NCBI GenBank assembly: GCA_028287235.1
Contig: JAQBQB010000010.1
Coordinates: 310,001 to 374,000 of the forward strand
Source: Gemmatimonadota bacterium
Lineage (GTDB): Bacteria; Gemmatimonadota; Gemmatimonadetes; Gemmatimonadales; Gemmatimonadaceae
DNA length: 64,000 nucleotides
Direction: 5' to 3'
In this document: positions 17,036 to 26,973 of the stretch, in pieces
Layout: each line of letters starts with the position of its first letter
How positions within the stretch are numbered: position 1 is the first letter of the stretch
The notes under the pieces: model-generated
What the model was told of the DNA's origin: nothing
The model's database searches: none
The model's input: only the letters and a program-made list of their open reading frames with translations
Translations under genes and position numbers: made by a program

Positions 17036-18127
17036 CTACAGCAACCGCGTTGGCTCGTCCTTGGTCGCCTTCTTCAGCGCGTCCACCCTGGCCAGCACGC
17101 CGCCCGGCAGCAGCAGGTTGTCCGAGATGCCCGCGATCTCCTCCGCCTCGCGCCATGCCCGCTCCAACTCCGCCAGCTCGCCCTGCAGCGCACGCCGCTC
17201 GCTCTCCTCGTGCAACGCCATCTCCAGCGCGAGCCGCTGCGGCGCCGGCAGCCCGAACAAGCCATGATGGCCGAAGCTCCTGTTGCGACCGCGCTGCTGC
17301 TGCCGTTGCCACCAGTTCCCGCCGCCGAGCTGCCCGATCGGCCGTGTGTAGGCGTGCGCGCTCCGCGACAGCCGGTCGACGAACGCCTCGGCCCCGCCCA
17401 CGGCCTCGATCTCCTGCACCGCCTCCGCCACCGCGGCCTTGCTCCCGCCGTACCGGTTCACCTTCGGCACGACGATGGACGCGATGCGCTCGGCCTCGCG
17501 TCCGACGAACAGCTGATGACCGTTCTTGAATCTGAGATCTATCAATAGACTGCCGTCGCTGTCGCGCGACAGCGTCGTCTCGCCGAGGTGGCGGCGCCGC
17601 ACGTGGAGGAGCTCCCCCTGCGCGGTCCGAATTTTGGCGACGACCGATTCCGGGCTGCCCTGCAAGACCGAGCTGGCCCCGCGGGCCACCAGCCAGCCAA
17701 AGCTGCCGACGCCCACGCCGGCCACCGCCCCGCCGGCCACGAGCACTCCGATCGCCGCCACGCCGCCGCCCGCGATGAGCATCTGCCGCGTACGCCGCCG
17801 GCCGAACTGGTCGCCGTATCGCCAGGCCGCGAACTCCGGACGCATCGGCCGGCCGATGCGCACCAGCTCGGTGCCGTCGCGCAGCTTCGCCAGACCGATC
17901 TCGTCAGTCGAGACACGACGACGCGTGTCGCGATAGAACCGCTCCGCCGTCTCGATCGCTTCCCACCGCTCTTCGAGGGGCGAGAGGTTCCACCGCTCGC
18001 AGTGCTTGCACACGACCCAGAGACGTCCCTTCTCCGGATCGAACGCTAGCCGCGTGCCGATGGGAAAGGTCTCGAGCGACTCGTTGCGGCCGAGGTCGCG
18101 ATTGCAGAACAGACAGCTGGCGTACAT
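17036..18127 (-). CDS. Hypothetical membrane protein with N-terminal zinc ribbon
   Basis: Not recognised as a named family. The 363-residue chain starts with CLFCNRDLG and VVCKHCERW, two CxxC knuckles 38 residues apart that probably bind zinc. A Gly/Ala/Val-rich membrane segment follows (about 140-175, [22 protein letters not shown]), then a soluble domain (about 175-270) and a basic Gln/Arg-rich linker with a helical, Glu/Arg-rich tail. It may sit in the membrane with the zinc ribbon in the cytoplasm. It is divergent from the alcohol dehydrogenase gene. Confidence 0.75.
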   Translation of the reverse strand: MYASCLFCNRDLGRNESLETFPIGTRLAFDPEKGRLWVVCKHCERWNLSPLEERWEAIETAERFYRDTRRRVSTDEIGLAKLRDGTELVRIGRPMRPEFAAWRYGDQFGRRRTRQMLIAGGGVAAIGVLVAGGAVAGVGVGSFGWLVARGASSVLQGSPESVVAKIRTAQGELLHVRRRHLGETTLSRDSDGSLLIDLRFKNGHQLFVGREAERIASIVVPKVNRYGGSKAAVAEAVQEIEAVGGAEAFVDRLSRSAHAYTRPIGQLGGGNWWQRQQQRGRNRSFGHHGLFGLPAPQRLALEMALHEESERRALQGELAELERAWREAEEIAGISDNLLLPGGVLARVDALKKATKDEPTRLL

Positions 18128-18158
18128 GCGGTGCGTCGATGTCTCGAGGTATGGTTGC

Positions 18159-18178
18159 TACGGTTGAGCACTACCGTA
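18159..18178. promoter_or_regulatory. Inverted repeat in divergent promoter region
   Basis: TACGGT and ACCGTA form 6-base arms around an 8-base centre, followed by the self-complementary CGTACGTACG. It lies in the 150-base region shared by the zinc-ribbon protein gene and the alcohol dehydrogenase gene and could be an operator. No known regulator motif is recognised. Confidence 0.35.
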
Positions 18179-18277
18179 CGTACGTTGGCCGGCACCGTGT
18201 TTCAGGCGGCGTCGCGCCTCGCTCGTTCGTCGGCACACGCTCTGCAAATTCCTCGGCCTCCCCGAACGAGGAATGTT

Positions 18278-19450
18278 ATGAAAGCGCTGCGCTGGCACGG
18301 TAAGGAAGACGTTCGAGTCGACACCGTTCCCGATCCCACCATTCTGGACGGGCGCGACATCATCATCAAGATCACGTCGACCGCGATCTGCGGCTCGGAT
18401 CTGCATCTCTACGACGGCTACCAACCCGGCATGCAGTCGGGCGACATCCTCGGCCACGAGCCCATGGGGGTGGTCGTCGAGACTGGAAGCGCGATCACCA
18501 ATCTCGAGAAGGGCGATCGCGTCGTCATTCCCTTCACCATCGCGTGCGGGCAGTGCTTCTTCTGCAAGAAGGGACTGTTCGCGGCCTGCGACACGACCAA
18601 CCCGAACAAGAAGATCGCCGAAAAGCTGATGGGCCATTCGCCCGCCGCGTGCTTCGGCTTCTCGCACATCCTCGGCGGAATTCCCGGCGGGCAGGCGGAA
18701 TATCTGCGCGTGCCGTGCGCCGACGTCGGGGCGCTCAAGATCGAGTCCGACCTTCCGGATGAGAAGGTGCTCTTCCTGTCGGACATTTTCCCCACGGGAT
18801 GGATGGCCGCCGAACGCGCCGAGATCGAGCCCGGCGACACCGTCGCCGTCTGGGGCGGTGGACCGGTGGGCCAGATGGCGATTCGCAGCGCGTACATGCA
18901 GGGCGCCGGCCGCGTGATCTCGATCGAGCGCGTCCCCGAGCGCCTCGCCATGGCCGAAGCGGGCAAGGCCGAGACGATCAACTTCGACAAGGAGCATGTG
19001 TACGAACGGCTCCAAGAGATGACGCAGGGCCGCGGTCCCGACCGCTGCATCGATGCCGTGGGCTGCGAGGCGCACTCGCACGGCAGCTTCGACGCCGTCC
19101 TCGACAAGGTGAAGAAGACGATCAAGCTCGGAACCGATCGCGCGCACGTGTTCCGCGAGGCGCTCTACTGCTGCCGCAAGGGCGGCACGGTCTCGGTCCC
19201 CGGCGTGTATGTCGGCATGCTCGACATGGTTCCGTTCGGCGCGGCGATGAACAAGGGCCTATCCATTCGCACCGGCCAAACGCACATGCAGCGCTACACC
19301 AAGCCGCTACTCGCCAAGATCGAAGCGGGCGAGTTCGACCCGTCGTTCGTCATCACTCATCGAGTGCCGCTCGACGACGCGCCCAAGATGTATAAGACGT
19401 TCCGCGACAAACAGGACGGGTGCATCAAGGTCGTGCTCACGCCGTCCTGA
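18278..19450 (+). CDS. Zinc-dependent alcohol dehydrogenase (glutathione-independent formaldehyde dehydrogenase-like)
   Basis: A 390-residue medium-chain dehydrogenase. The catalytic-zinc residues are in [11 protein letters not shown] and GHEPMGVV; the structural-zinc Cys set is [16 protein letters not shown]; the NAD-binding loop is [11 protein letters not shown]. The extended insert after the Cys lobe and the [28 protein letters not shown] tail resemble the threonine dehydrogenase/formaldehyde dismutase-like subgroup. It probably oxidises an alcohol or aldehyde with NAD. The ATG at 18278 follows GAGGA; a second ATG five bases earlier is out of frame. A strong terminator follows. Confidence 0.9.
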   Translation: MKALRWHGKEDVRVDTVPDPTILDGRDIIIKITSTAICGSDLHLYDGYQPGMQSGDILGHEPMGVVVETGSAITNLEKGDRVVIPFTIACGQCFFCKKGLFAACDTTNPNKKIAEKLMGHSPAACFGFSHILGGIPGGQAEYLRVPCADVGALKIESDLPDEKVLFLSDIFPTGWMAAERAEIEPGDTVAVWGGGPVGQMAIRSAYMQGAGRVISIERVPERLAMAEAGKAETINFDKEHVYERLQEMTQGRGPDRCIDAVGCEAHSHGSFDAVLDKVKKTIKLGTDRAHVFREALYCCRKGGTVSVPGVYVGMLDMVPFGAAMNKGLSIRTGQTHMQRYTKPLLAKIEAGEFDPSFVITHRVPLDDAPKMYKTFRDKQDGCIKVVLTPS

Positions 19451-19468
19451 TCGGCATGCAACGCGACG

Positions 19469-19499
19469 CGAGGCGCCGGCGACTGTCGCCGGCGCCTCG
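19469..19499 (+). terminator. Strong intrinsic terminator-like hairpin
   Basis: A perfect 14-base stem (19469-19482 with 19486-19499) around a 3-base loop, followed on the plus strand by a moderately T-rich TTGGTGTTGTG. It lies between the convergent dehydrogenase and GlsB-like genes and may stop transcription from both sides. Confidence 0.8.
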
Positions 19500-19526
19500 T
19501 TGGTGTTGTGTCCCGCGCGAACGCCG

Positions 19527-19778
19527 CTAGACCGTGGAGCTGCTGTTCCCCTTGATCATGTGGACGAGCCACACGAGGATGACCGCGCCCACCGTGGCGA
19601 CGAGAATCGACCAGATGATGCCGCCGCCGCCGATGCCCAGCATGCCGAACAGCCAGCCGCCGATCACGCCGCCCACGAGCCCGAGAAGCAGGTCCACGAG
19701 GATGCCGTAGCCCGCGCCCTTCATGATCTTGCCGGCCAGGAATCCGGCGACGATGCCAACGCAAATAGTGATGAGCAT
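19527..19778 (-). CDS. GlsB/YeaQ/YmgE family small membrane protein
   Basis: An 83-residue protein made of three hydrophobic, Gly-rich segments. ICVGIVAGFLAGKIMKG, GILVDLLLGLVGGVIGGW and the C-terminal membrane helix are the family pattern (transglycosylase-associated protein). These proteins are stress-associated, of unknown biochemical role. The ATG at 19778 gives the usual length; the frame extends upstream without similarity. Confidence 0.9.
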   Translation of the reverse strand: MLITICVGIVAGFLAGKIMKGAGYGILVDLLLGLVGGVIGGWLFGMLGIGGGGIIWSILVATVGAVILVWLVHMIKGNSSSTV

Positions 19779-19987
19779 TTCGAAGCCCCCGATGATGGTG
19801 GTACAACGGGCGCCCGCTGCTGCCGCGCCGGTCTCGACATAGGCAAAGCCCGTACCGGGCTGTACAACGCGGCCCGACTTGGAGATCACGGATTCACTGT
19901 TCGCTTTGTGTCAGATGTGCTGAACCGAATGGCGAACCGGCGCGTGGGCAGCCAACACTTCGGCTTCTCGCACACCCAGGAGCCATC

Positions 19988-20596
19988 GTGTCCTCTATCA
20001 AGCTCACCCTCGCCGTCGCCGTCGCCTTTGCCGCGCCCCTCGGCGCCCAGGTCCAGGCCTCCGCCGACAACACGCCCGTCATGGACGCCAAGTCGGCGAC
20101 CCATCTGCGCGACACGTACATGAACGATCTCGACACCGTGCACGTGAAGATTCTCGCATTGGCCAAGGCCATGCCCGCCGACAAGTACTCGTGGCGCCCG
20201 GGCGCCGGCGTGCGGTCGATCTCGGAGGCGCTCATGCACGTCGCGTCGGAGTGGTACGTCTTCAGTCCGATGTCCGTGGCCGGCACGCCGCCGGAGGATT
20301 TCCTTCCGAAGACAAGTACGCCGGCCGAACGCCGGACGGCGATGGGCGTGAAGCTGCAGTCGATGGAGAAGACGACCGGCAAGGACGCGGTGATCGCGGA
20401 GCTCGACAAGTCGTGGGCGTACTGCAAGACACAGCTCATGGCCGCCAACCCGTCGGAGCTCACGGGAAAGTACAAACCGTGGGGTCTTCCGCTCGACGAG
20501 GCGGCGTTCGGCATGGCCGGCGACATGCACGAGCATCTTGGCCAGCTCATCGCGTATGCGCGCTCGGTCGGCGTGAAGCCGCCCTGGAGCAAGTAG
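19988..20596 (+). CDS. Exported DinB family protein
   Basis: A 202-residue four-helix protein with a signal peptide (ending LGAQ, about residue 21). DinB-type metal-site His residues are seen in HLRDTYMNDL, LMHVASEWY and DMHEHLGQLIAYARSVG. The fold is shared with bacillithiol and mycothiol transferases; exported copies are common in this phylum and their role is unknown. The GTG at 19988 is chosen because it opens the signal peptide. Confidence 0.87.
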   Translation: MSSIKLTLAVAVAFAAPLGAQVQASADNTPVMDAKSATHLRDTYMNDLDTVHVKILALAKAMPADKYSWRPGAGVRSISEALMHVASEWYVFSPMSVAGTPPEDFLPKTSTPAERRTAMGVKLQSMEKTTGKDAVIAELDKSWAYCKTQLMAANPSELTGKYKPWGLPLDEAAFGMAGDMHEHLGQLIAYARSVGVKPPWSK

Positions 20597-20682
20597 CGAT
20601 GGAGTCGGCCGATCCGGTTACGGATCGAGTCCCATTGGCTGTTTGACGGCACCGCCTTCAGCGGTTTCTCGGAGGGAAACAT

Positions 20683-20700
20683 TTGGCACCCATTGTGCCT
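20683..20700 (+). promoter_or_regulatory. Putative sigma-54 (-24/-12) promoter
   Basis: TTGGCACCCATTGTGCCT has the -24 TTGGCAC element exactly and GG-N10-GC spacing; the -12 element reads GTGC instead of TTGC. It would give a transcript starting near 20710, ahead of the FIST gene. The same bases also contain a small GGCAC/GTGCC dyad, so another reading is possible. Confidence 0.4.
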
Positions 20701-20766
20701 AGCCTCGTAGGCTGACCCGGCACAATGATCCGTCCTGGTGCCGTTCCCCCACCCCGAGTTGACGCG

Positions 20767-21933
20767 ATGACCGACGTGGCGATCACATCCACCGATCTCG
20801 AAAATGCCGCCGCCGGCGAGTTTCTCGGCCGTCAAATCGCGGAGCAGATCTCGGGATCGGCGGACGCGGTCGTGGTATTCGCGTCGCCGGGGAACGACTA
20901 TCCGGCGCTGCTCACCGCGCTGAAGAAGGCATGCAATCCCAAGCTCATCGTCGGCTGTTCGTCGGCGGGAGAGTTCACCAGCGAAACGTCGGGCGCAGGA
21001 CTCACATGCGCCTTCGCGCTCCGTTCGCCCGACATGCATTTCTCGGCGACGATCGGCCGCGACCTCGCGAAGCATCGCGACGCCGCGGTGCGCACCATCG
21101 TGTCCGGATTCAAGGGCACGGCGTCGCCCGAGTTCCGCTATCGCTCGGCGCTGATTCTCGTCGACGCGCTCGCCGGTTACACGGAAGACTTGATCGACAA
21201 GATGACCATGGCCACGGCGGGGACCTATCGCTTCTTCGGCGGCGGCGCCGGCGACAATGCCGCGTTTCAGAAGACGCTCGTCTTTCACGGCACCGAGGCA
21301 TATACCGATGCGGCGGTCGCGCTCGAGATTTTGTCGAACAAGCCGATCGGCATCGGCGCGCGCCACGGCTGGCAGCCGGCCGGCGACGCGCTTCGCGTGA
21401 CGGAGTCGGCCGACGCATGTGTGCTGAGCTTCAACGTCGCGCCCGCGGTCGAGGCGTTCGACGAACACGCGGAGTCGACGAATCAGGTGTTCGATCACGC
21501 GGCGCCCATTCCCTTCTTTCTGCACAACATCGTCGGCGTGGACACGGACTCCGGCTACAAGCTTCGCGTGCCCATCGGCGTGACCGAGCAAGGCGGCATC
21601 GTGGTGGCGGCGGATGTTCCGGCGGGATCGGCGGCGCACATCATGTCCACGGGAGCACGCTCCGCCGCCGACGCGGCCGCCGCTGCCGCACGCGATGCGC
21701 TCGACCAGGTCGAGCGGGAAGGCTTCCAGCCCAAGGCGGCATTGTTCTTCGATTGTGTCGCGACGCGGTTGCGGCTCGGCGCGGAGTTCACCGAGGAGTT
21801 GCGCGCGCTCGGCACGGAGCTTGGTTCCGTTCCGTTCGCCGGTTTCAATTCGCACGGGCAGATCGTTCGGGCAGAAGGGCAGTTCAGCGGCTTTCACAAT
21901 TGCACCGCTGTCGTCTGCGTTTTTCCCGATTGA
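20767..21933 (+). CDS. FIST domain sensory protein
   Basis: A 388-residue soluble protein with FIST_N (about 25-200: VGCSSAGEFTS, GGGAGDNAAFQKTLVFH) and FIST_C (about 210-380: GVDTDSGYKLRVPIG, CVATRLRLGAEFTEEL, VPFAGFNSHGQI). FIST modules are proposed small-ligand sensors that feed histidine kinases and cyclic-di-GMP enzymes. Here the kinase follows 16 bases behind, so the pair probably acts as a split sensor kinase. The ATG at 20767 is chosen; the ATG at 20725 would add 14 proline-rich residues. A possible sigma-54 promoter lies ahead. Confidence 0.9.
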   Translation: MTDVAITSTDLENAAAGEFLGRQIAEQISGSADAVVVFASPGNDYPALLTALKKACNPKLIVGCSSAGEFTSETSGAGLTCAFALRSPDMHFSATIGRDLAKHRDAAVRTIVSGFKGTASPEFRYRSALILVDALAGYTEDLIDKMTMATAGTYRFFGGGAGDNAAFQKTLVFHGTEAYTDAAVALEILSNKPIGIGARHGWQPAGDALRVTESADACVLSFNVAPAVEAFDEHAESTNQVFDHAAPIPFFLHNIVGVDTDSGYKLRVPIGVTEQGGIVVAADVPAGSAAHIMSTGARSAADAAAAAARDALDQVEREGFQPKAALFFDCVATRLRLGAEFTEELRALGTELGSVPFAGFNSHGQIVRAEGQFSGFHNCTAVVCVFPD

Positions 21934-21949
21934 CGGCGGCGTCGCGCCG

Positions 21950-23317
21950 GTGAACGACCTCCTGAGAATGGCGGTGCGGCTCGCCGACCCCGCCGACCGC
22001 GCCGCCGCCGCGACGGACCTCGCGCGCGCGCTGGGGGGTGAGACGCTGATCGTGTTCGTACGCGATCCCGAGGTCGGCGTGATGTTGTCCGCGCCTGGCT
22101 TTCCGCAGACGCTCCCGAATGGCCGCGCGTGGCGCGCGTTCTTGAAGGAGTGCCTCGCACGTGGCACGCACAGAGGCGAGCTGCCCGTGACACTCCGCGC
22201 CGCGCCGCTACCGGCGTTCGGCATTTGCGGCAACGACGACTGCGCCCTCGTGCTCCTCGGCGCCAGCGCGCCCGCGACCGATGTTGCGTGGCTCGGCATG
22301 CTCCTGCCGGCGTTGGCCGCCGCCTTTCGCGGGGAGTACGCGGCGCGCCTCGCCAGCGTTCGGCTCAACGCGGCGCAGGAATCGGCGCATCGCGCCGAGC
22401 AGCTCGCGACGGCGCTCAGCGGCATGCGGCAGGACATCCAGGTGGCGCTGATCGAAGCGCAGATGGTGCGCGCGGAGCTCGAGGAGGCGAACCTGCAGCT
22501 GCAGGATCAAGCGACGGAGATGGAAGCCCAGGCGAGCGAGCTGGAGATGCAGGCGGAGGAGCTCTACAAGACGAACACGGAGCTGGAGCGCGCGCGTCAG
22601 GTTGCCGAAGACGCGAACCGCGCCAAGTCGGAGTTCCTCGCGACGATGAGCCACGAGCTGCGCACACCGCTCAACGCGATCTCCGGACACGTGCAACTCT
22701 TGGAGCTCGGCATCTACGGCCCGCTCAACGAGCAGCAGCTCACGGCGCTCCTCCGAGTGGACCGCAGCCAACGGCACCTACTCGGCCTGATCAACGACAT
22801 TCTCAACCTGGCGCGGATCGAGGCGGGGCGTGTGGACTACCACATCGCGCCCGTCGCCATCGCCGACGCGCTCGCCGACATGGCCCCGATGATCGAGCCG
22901 CAGCTCGCCGCGCGGGATCTTCGCTACACGGTCGCCCTCGCCGATCCCAAGCTGTGCGTCGACGCTGACCGCGAGAAGTTGCAGCAGGTATTGCTCAACC
23001 TCCTGTCGAACGCGGTGAAGTTCACGGCGCCGGGCGGCTCGGTGAGCGTGACCTGTACGCAGGAGGTGTCGTCGGTCGCGGCGATTCACGTGACGGACAC
23101 CGGCCGTGGCATTCCGAGCGAAAAGCTCGAGTCCATCTTCGAGCCGTTCGTTCAGGTGGACTCGAGCCACGGCCGCGAGGGCCAGGGCACGGGCCTCGGC
23201 CTGGCGATCAGCCGCGACTTGGCGCGGGGCATGGGCGGCGATCTCGCCGTCACGAGCACGTTCGGGGTCGGCTCGACGTTCACGCTCTCGTTGCGGACGA
23301 CGGCGTCGACCCCCTAG
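21950..23317 (+). CDS. Sensor histidine kinase paired with FIST protein
   Basis: A 455-residue soluble kinase. The first about 150 residues form a GAF-like or divergent sensor region, then a coiled coil full of Glu and Gln (QLQDQATEMEAQASELEMQAEEL, about 180-215), HisKA with His235 (SHELRTPLNAISGHVQLLELG), and an ATPase (NLLSNAVKF, DTGRGIP, GTGLGLAISRDLARGMGG). No receiver or membrane segment is present. The GTG at 21950 stands 16 bases behind the FIST gene; ATG 21968 is an alternative. Its core is close to the other three kinases of the window. Confidence 0.9.
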   Translation: MNDLLRMAVRLADPADRAAAATDLARALGGETLIVFVRDPEVGVMLSAPGFPQTLPNGRAWRAFLKECLARGTHRGELPVTLRAAPLPAFGICGNDDCALVLLGASAPATDVAWLGMLLPALAAAFRGEYAARLASVRLNAAQESAHRAEQLATALSGMRQDIQVALIEAQMVRAELEEANLQLQDQATEMEAQASELEMQAEELYKTNTELERARQVAEDANRAKSEFLATMSHELRTPLNAISGHVQLLELGIYGPLNEQQLTALLRVDRSQRHLLGLINDILNLARIEAGRVDYHIAPVAIADALADMAPMIEPQLAARDLRYTVALADPKLCVDADREKLQQVLLNLLSNAVKFTAPGGSVSVTCTQEVSSVAAIHVTDTGRGIPSEKLESIFEPFVQVDSSHGREGQGTGLGLAISRDLARGMGGDLAVTSTFGVGSTFTLSLRTTASTP

Positions 23318-23386
23318 CCTGTCCCTCTCAGTCGTTGCAAACTGAACGGTGCACGTTTCCGCGCCGTCCCCACACGGAGCCAATTA

Positions 23387-26300
23387 ATGTTTCGTCGTCT
23401 CACGACGCCGGCACTGGCGCTCGTCCTCGCCGCGCACGCACTCCTCGCGCACGCACTCGCCGCGCAGGACACCGCCCGCAAAGCCACGCCGAAAAAGCCA
23501 GACCTCGAGCTGCAGCCGGCCCGGTCCATCGATCTCGACACCGACGAAGGCACCTGGATCTCGCTCGACGTGAGCCCCGACGGGCGCACGATCGTCTTCG
23601 ACCTGCTCGGCGACCTGTACACGATGCCGATCGCCGGCGGTGCCGCGACGGCGTTGACCAGCGGCATGGCGTTCGACGCGCAGCCGCGCTTCTCCCCCGA
23701 CGGAAAGCTCGTGCTGTTCACGAGCGACCGCGACGGCGGCGACAACGTGTGGACGATCGATCTCGCGACCAAAGCGACGCACGAGATCACGAAGGGCAAG
23801 TCGGCCCGCTATCGCTCGCCCGCCTGGACGCCCGACGGACAGTACGTCGTCGTGTCGCGCGCCGCGGCGGCGATCGGTACGTCGAAGCTCTGGATGTATC
23901 ACAAGGACGGCGGCGGGGGCATCCAGCTCGTTCGCGACCCCACGCCGCTCAACGGCGCGATTCCGGTGAGCACGCTCGGTGCCGCGTTCGGCAAGGACGA
24001 CCGGTACATCTGGTACGCGCAGCGCGGCGCGTCGTGGGAGTACAACGCCGGGCTGCCGCAGTATCAGCTCATGACCTTCGACCGGAAGACCGGCCGGCGC
24101 GAAGCGCGCGCCAACACGTACGGCTCAGCGTTCCGCCCGGCGCCGTCGCCCGACGGAAAGTATCTCGTGTACGGCTCGCGGTACGAGGCGCAGACCGGGC
24201 TTCGCATTAGAGATCTCTCAACGAGCGAAGAGCGCTGGCTCGCCTACCCCGTGCAGCGCGACGAACAGGAATCCGTTGCCCCGCTCGACGTGTATCCCGG
24301 CTACGCGTTCACGCCCGACTCGAAGGCCATCGTCGTCTCCTACGGCGGCAAGATCTGGCGCGTGCCGGTCGACGGCTCCGCGGCGACCAACATTCCCTTC
24401 CGCGTGCAGACGAAGATCGACCTCGGCCCCAAGCTCGCGTTCACGTATCCCATCGCCGACTCCGCCGAGTTCACGGTGCACCAGATCCGCGATGCGGTGC
24501 CGAGCCCGAATGAGAAGCAGCTCGCGTTCATTGCGCTCGATCGGTTGTACATCATGGATTATCCCAGCGGTACGCCGCGCCGAATCGTCGACGTCGACGG
24601 CACCGAGGCCGAGCCCTCGTGGTCGCCCGACGGCAAGTCGGTGGCGTTCGTCACTTGGACGCGCGAGGGCGGGCATCTCTACAAGGTTGCCGCGGCCGGC
24701 GGACGGCCGGTGCAGCTCACGCCGGGCAACGCGCAGTGGTCCACGCCCGCGTGGTCGCCCGACGGCAACCGCGTCGTCGCCGTGCGCAGCCCCGCGCAGC
24801 AGACGCGCGAGCAGTCCGGCTTCATGGGCGGCGCTGAATTGGTGTGGGTGCCCGCGGCCGGTGGTGCGGCAACGTTGATCGCGCCCGCGCAGGGACGCAG
24901 CGGTCCGCACTTCGTCCAGGCCGACACAGGCCGCATCTATCTCTACAGCGGCGGCGAGGGTCTCGTCTCCATTCGCTGGGACGGCACCGACTCGCGCAGC
25001 CACGTGAAGGTCACCGGCTACAGCGGCGCCGAAGCGACGCAGCCCGCGTCGGCGCTCTCGATCCGCATGGCGCCCGTCGGCGACCGCGCGCTCGTACAGG
25101 TGTCGAACGACGTCTACCTGGTCTTCGTCCCGCAGGTCGGCGATGCGCCGACGATCAACCTCGCCAATCCGTCGAACGCGTCGGTGCCGGCGAAAAAGCT
25201 CTCAGAGATCGGCGCGCAGTTCCCCGTGTGGAGCGCCGATGGAAAGCTCGTGCATTGGTCGATCGGCCATTCGCACTTCGTGTACACCGCCGACAGCGCC
25301 TTCGCGAATCCCGATACAACCACGCGCCGCGACTCCACGGCGCGCGACTCGGCGGCGAAGAAGGCGACGTATCACGGCATCGAGACGCCAATCGTCATCA
25401 AGGCCCGCCGCGACGTGCCGCAGAGCAGCGTGCTGCTGCGCGGCGCGCGCATCGTCACGATGAAGGGCAACGACGTGATCGAGCGCGGCGACATCCTCGT
25501 GCGCAACAACCGCATCGCCGCGATCGGCGCGTTTGGCAGCGTCCAGGCCCCGTCTGACGTGCGAGTGATCGACGTGAGCGGCAAGACGATCGTACCGGGC
25601 TTCGTCGATACGCACGCGCACCCCGACGTGGAGCGCGGCGAGCACCAGCAGCCCTGGTCGTACCTCGCCAACCTGGCGTACGGCGTCACGACGATGCGCG
25701 ATCCGCAGACGGGCACCACCGACGTGCTCACGTACGAGGATGCGGTCGCCGCCGGCGCCGCCGTTGGGCCGCGCATCTACTCGACCGGCCCAGGCCTGTT
25801 CGCGTCGACGTACGTGCCCCAACAGGGCGAGGAGATCAACAACCTCGAGGACGCCCGCCGCATCATGCGACGGTATTCACAGTACTATGATACGCATACG
25901 CTAAAAATGTACATGGCTGGCAACCGCCAGCAGCGGCAGTGGATCGTCATGGCGGCCAAGGAGCAGAACATCATGCCCACTACCGAGGGCGCGCTCGACT
26001 TCCGCTACGACATGACGATGGCCATGGACGGCTATCCGGGGCAGGAGCACAACATCCCGATCACGCCGCTCTACAAGGACGTCGTCAGCCTCATGGCGCA
26101 GTCGGGCATCGCTTACACGCCCACGCTCATCGTCGCGTATGGTGCGCCGCACGCCGAGAATTACTGGTACACCCACGAGCCGCCGTACAACGATCCGAAG
26201 ATGCAGCGCTTCACTCCCTACCAGGAGCTCGCCGCCAAGGCGCGCCGCCGCGGCCGCGGCACCACCGGCGGCGGCAACGACGGCGGGTGGTTCATGGATG

Positions 26301-26725
26301 AGGAGTACAACTTTCCGCTCGTCGGCCACGCGATGAACGACATCGTGAAGGCCGGTGGCCACCTCGGCGTCGGCAGCCACGGCCAGCTCAACGGCATCGG
26401 CTACCACTGGGAGCTTTGGTCCTACGCCATGGGCGGCATGAGCCCCATGGACATCCTCCGCTGCGCCACGATCTTCGGCGCCGAGGCGATCGGCCTCCAG
26501 ACCGACCTCGGCTCACTCGAGCCGGGCAAGCTCGCCGACCTCGTCGTGTTGGACGGCAACCCGCTCGAGAACATCCGCAACACCAACACGATTCGTTACG
26601 TGATGATGAACGGGCGAATGTACGACGGGAATACGTTGGATGAGACGTACCCGAGGCAGAAGAAAATGGATCGGGTATTGGGAACTCCTGAAAGGCCGAA
26701 TGTAAAAGCCGGAATTACCCCGTAA
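23387..26725 (+). CDS. Exported propeller-amidohydrolase fusion
   Basis: A 1112-residue secreted protein. After a signal peptide (about 1-27) come two runs of TolB/WD40-like PD40 blades (DVSPDGRTIVFDL, RFSPDGKLVLFTS, AWTPDGQYVVVS, SWSPDGKSVAFVTW), about residues 45-630, then an amidohydrolase domain from about 680: KTIVPGFVDTHAHPD has the metal-binding HxH, and ATIFGAEAIGLQTDLGSLEPGKLADLVVLDGNPLENI is the typical C-terminal composite-beta tail. It probably hydrolyses peptide-like or cyclic amides outside the membrane. The combination is common in Gemmatimonadota and Acidobacteria. Confidence 0.93.
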   Translation: MFRRLTTPALALVLAAHALLAHALAAQDTARKATPKKPDLELQPARSIDLDTDEGTWISLDVSPDGRTIVFDLLGDLYTMPIAGGAATALTSGMAFDAQPRFSPDGKLVLFTSDRDGGDNVWTIDLATKATHEITKGKSARYRSPAWTPDGQYVVVSRAAAAIGTSKLWMYHKDGGGGIQLVRDPTPLNGAIPVSTLGAAFGKDDRYIWYAQRGASWEYNAGLPQYQLMTFDRKTGRREARANTYGSAFRPAPSPDGKYLVYGSRYEAQTGLRIRDLSTSEERWLAYPVQRDEQESVAPLDVYPGYAFTPDSKAIVVSYGGKIWRVPVDGSAATNIPFRVQTKIDLGPKLAFTYPIADSAEFTVHQIRDAVPSPNEKQLAFIALDRLYIMDYPSGTPRRIVDVDGTEAEPSWSPDGKSVAFVTWTREGGHLYKVAAAGGRPVQLTPGNAQWSTPAWSPDGNRVVAVRSPAQQTREQSGFMGGAELVWVPAAGGAATLIAPAQGRSGPHFVQADTGRIYLYSGGEGLVSIRWDGTDSRSHVKVTGYSGAEATQPASALSIRMAPVGDRALVQVSNDVYLVFVPQVGDAPTINLANPSNASVPAKKLSEIGAQFPVWSADGKLVHWSIGHSHFVYTADSAFANPDTTTRRDSTARDSAAKKATYHGIETPIVIKARRDVPQSSVLLRGARIVTMKGNDVIERGDILVRNNRIAAIGAFGSVQAPSDVRVIDVSGKTIVPGFVDTHAHPDVERGEHQQPWSYLANLAYGVTTMRDPQTGTTDVLTYEDAVAAGAAVGPRIYSTGPGLFASTYVPQQGEEINNLEDARRIMRRYSQYYDTHTLKMYMAGNRQQRQWIVMAAKEQNIMPTTEGALDFRYDMTMAMDGYPGQEHNIPITPLYKDVVSLMAQSGIAYTPTLIVAYGAPHAENYWYTHEPPYNDPKMQRFTPYQELAAKARRRGRGTTGGGNDGGWFMDEEYNFPLVGHAMNDIVKAGGHLGVGSHGQLNGIGYHWELWSYAMGGMSPMDILRCATIFGAEAIGLQTDLGSLEPGKLADLVVLDGNPLENIRNTNTIRYVMMNGRMYDGNTLDETYPRQKKMDRVLGTPERPNVKAGITP

Positions 26726-26732
26726 CGTTCTT

Positions 26733-26863
26733 GGCTCATAGCTGGCAGCTCGCTAGCTCACAGCTCGCTGCTGGGGCTCGCTTTCACTATCGCGCGCCCC
26801 ATCAAGCATCGCGACCAGGAACGCGAGCCCCGGCATCGAGCCATGAGCCTGCGAGCTGCCAGC
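26733..26863. repeat. Intergenic cluster of inverted and direct repeats
   Basis: 13-base perfect arms GCTGGCAGCTCGC (26741-26753) and its complement (26851-26863) enclose 9-base arms GGGGCTCGC (26773-26781) and complement (26823-26831). A 7-base pair GGCTCAT/ATGAGCC (26733-26739, 26843-26849) and a direct repeat CAGCTCGC (26746-26753, 26761-26768) overlap them. It may fold as a long imperfect stem behind the amidohydrolase gene, or be a small REP/MITE-like element. Confidence 0.7.
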
Positions 26864-26973
26864 GTCGAGCCGGACGACACGTGCGAAGTCGACGCCCTTC
26901 CTTGCGCGCCGTTCGGCTAGTGCCTATCGTCGGCGAGGAATCGTCGCCACCTCAACGCTCGAGCGTTCGTCCC

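Noticed and set aside
19798-19870. GTACAACG direct repeat and AGCCCG/CGGGCT dyad ahead of the GlsB-like gene
   Set aside because: Short and imperfectly placed; not distinguishable from background.
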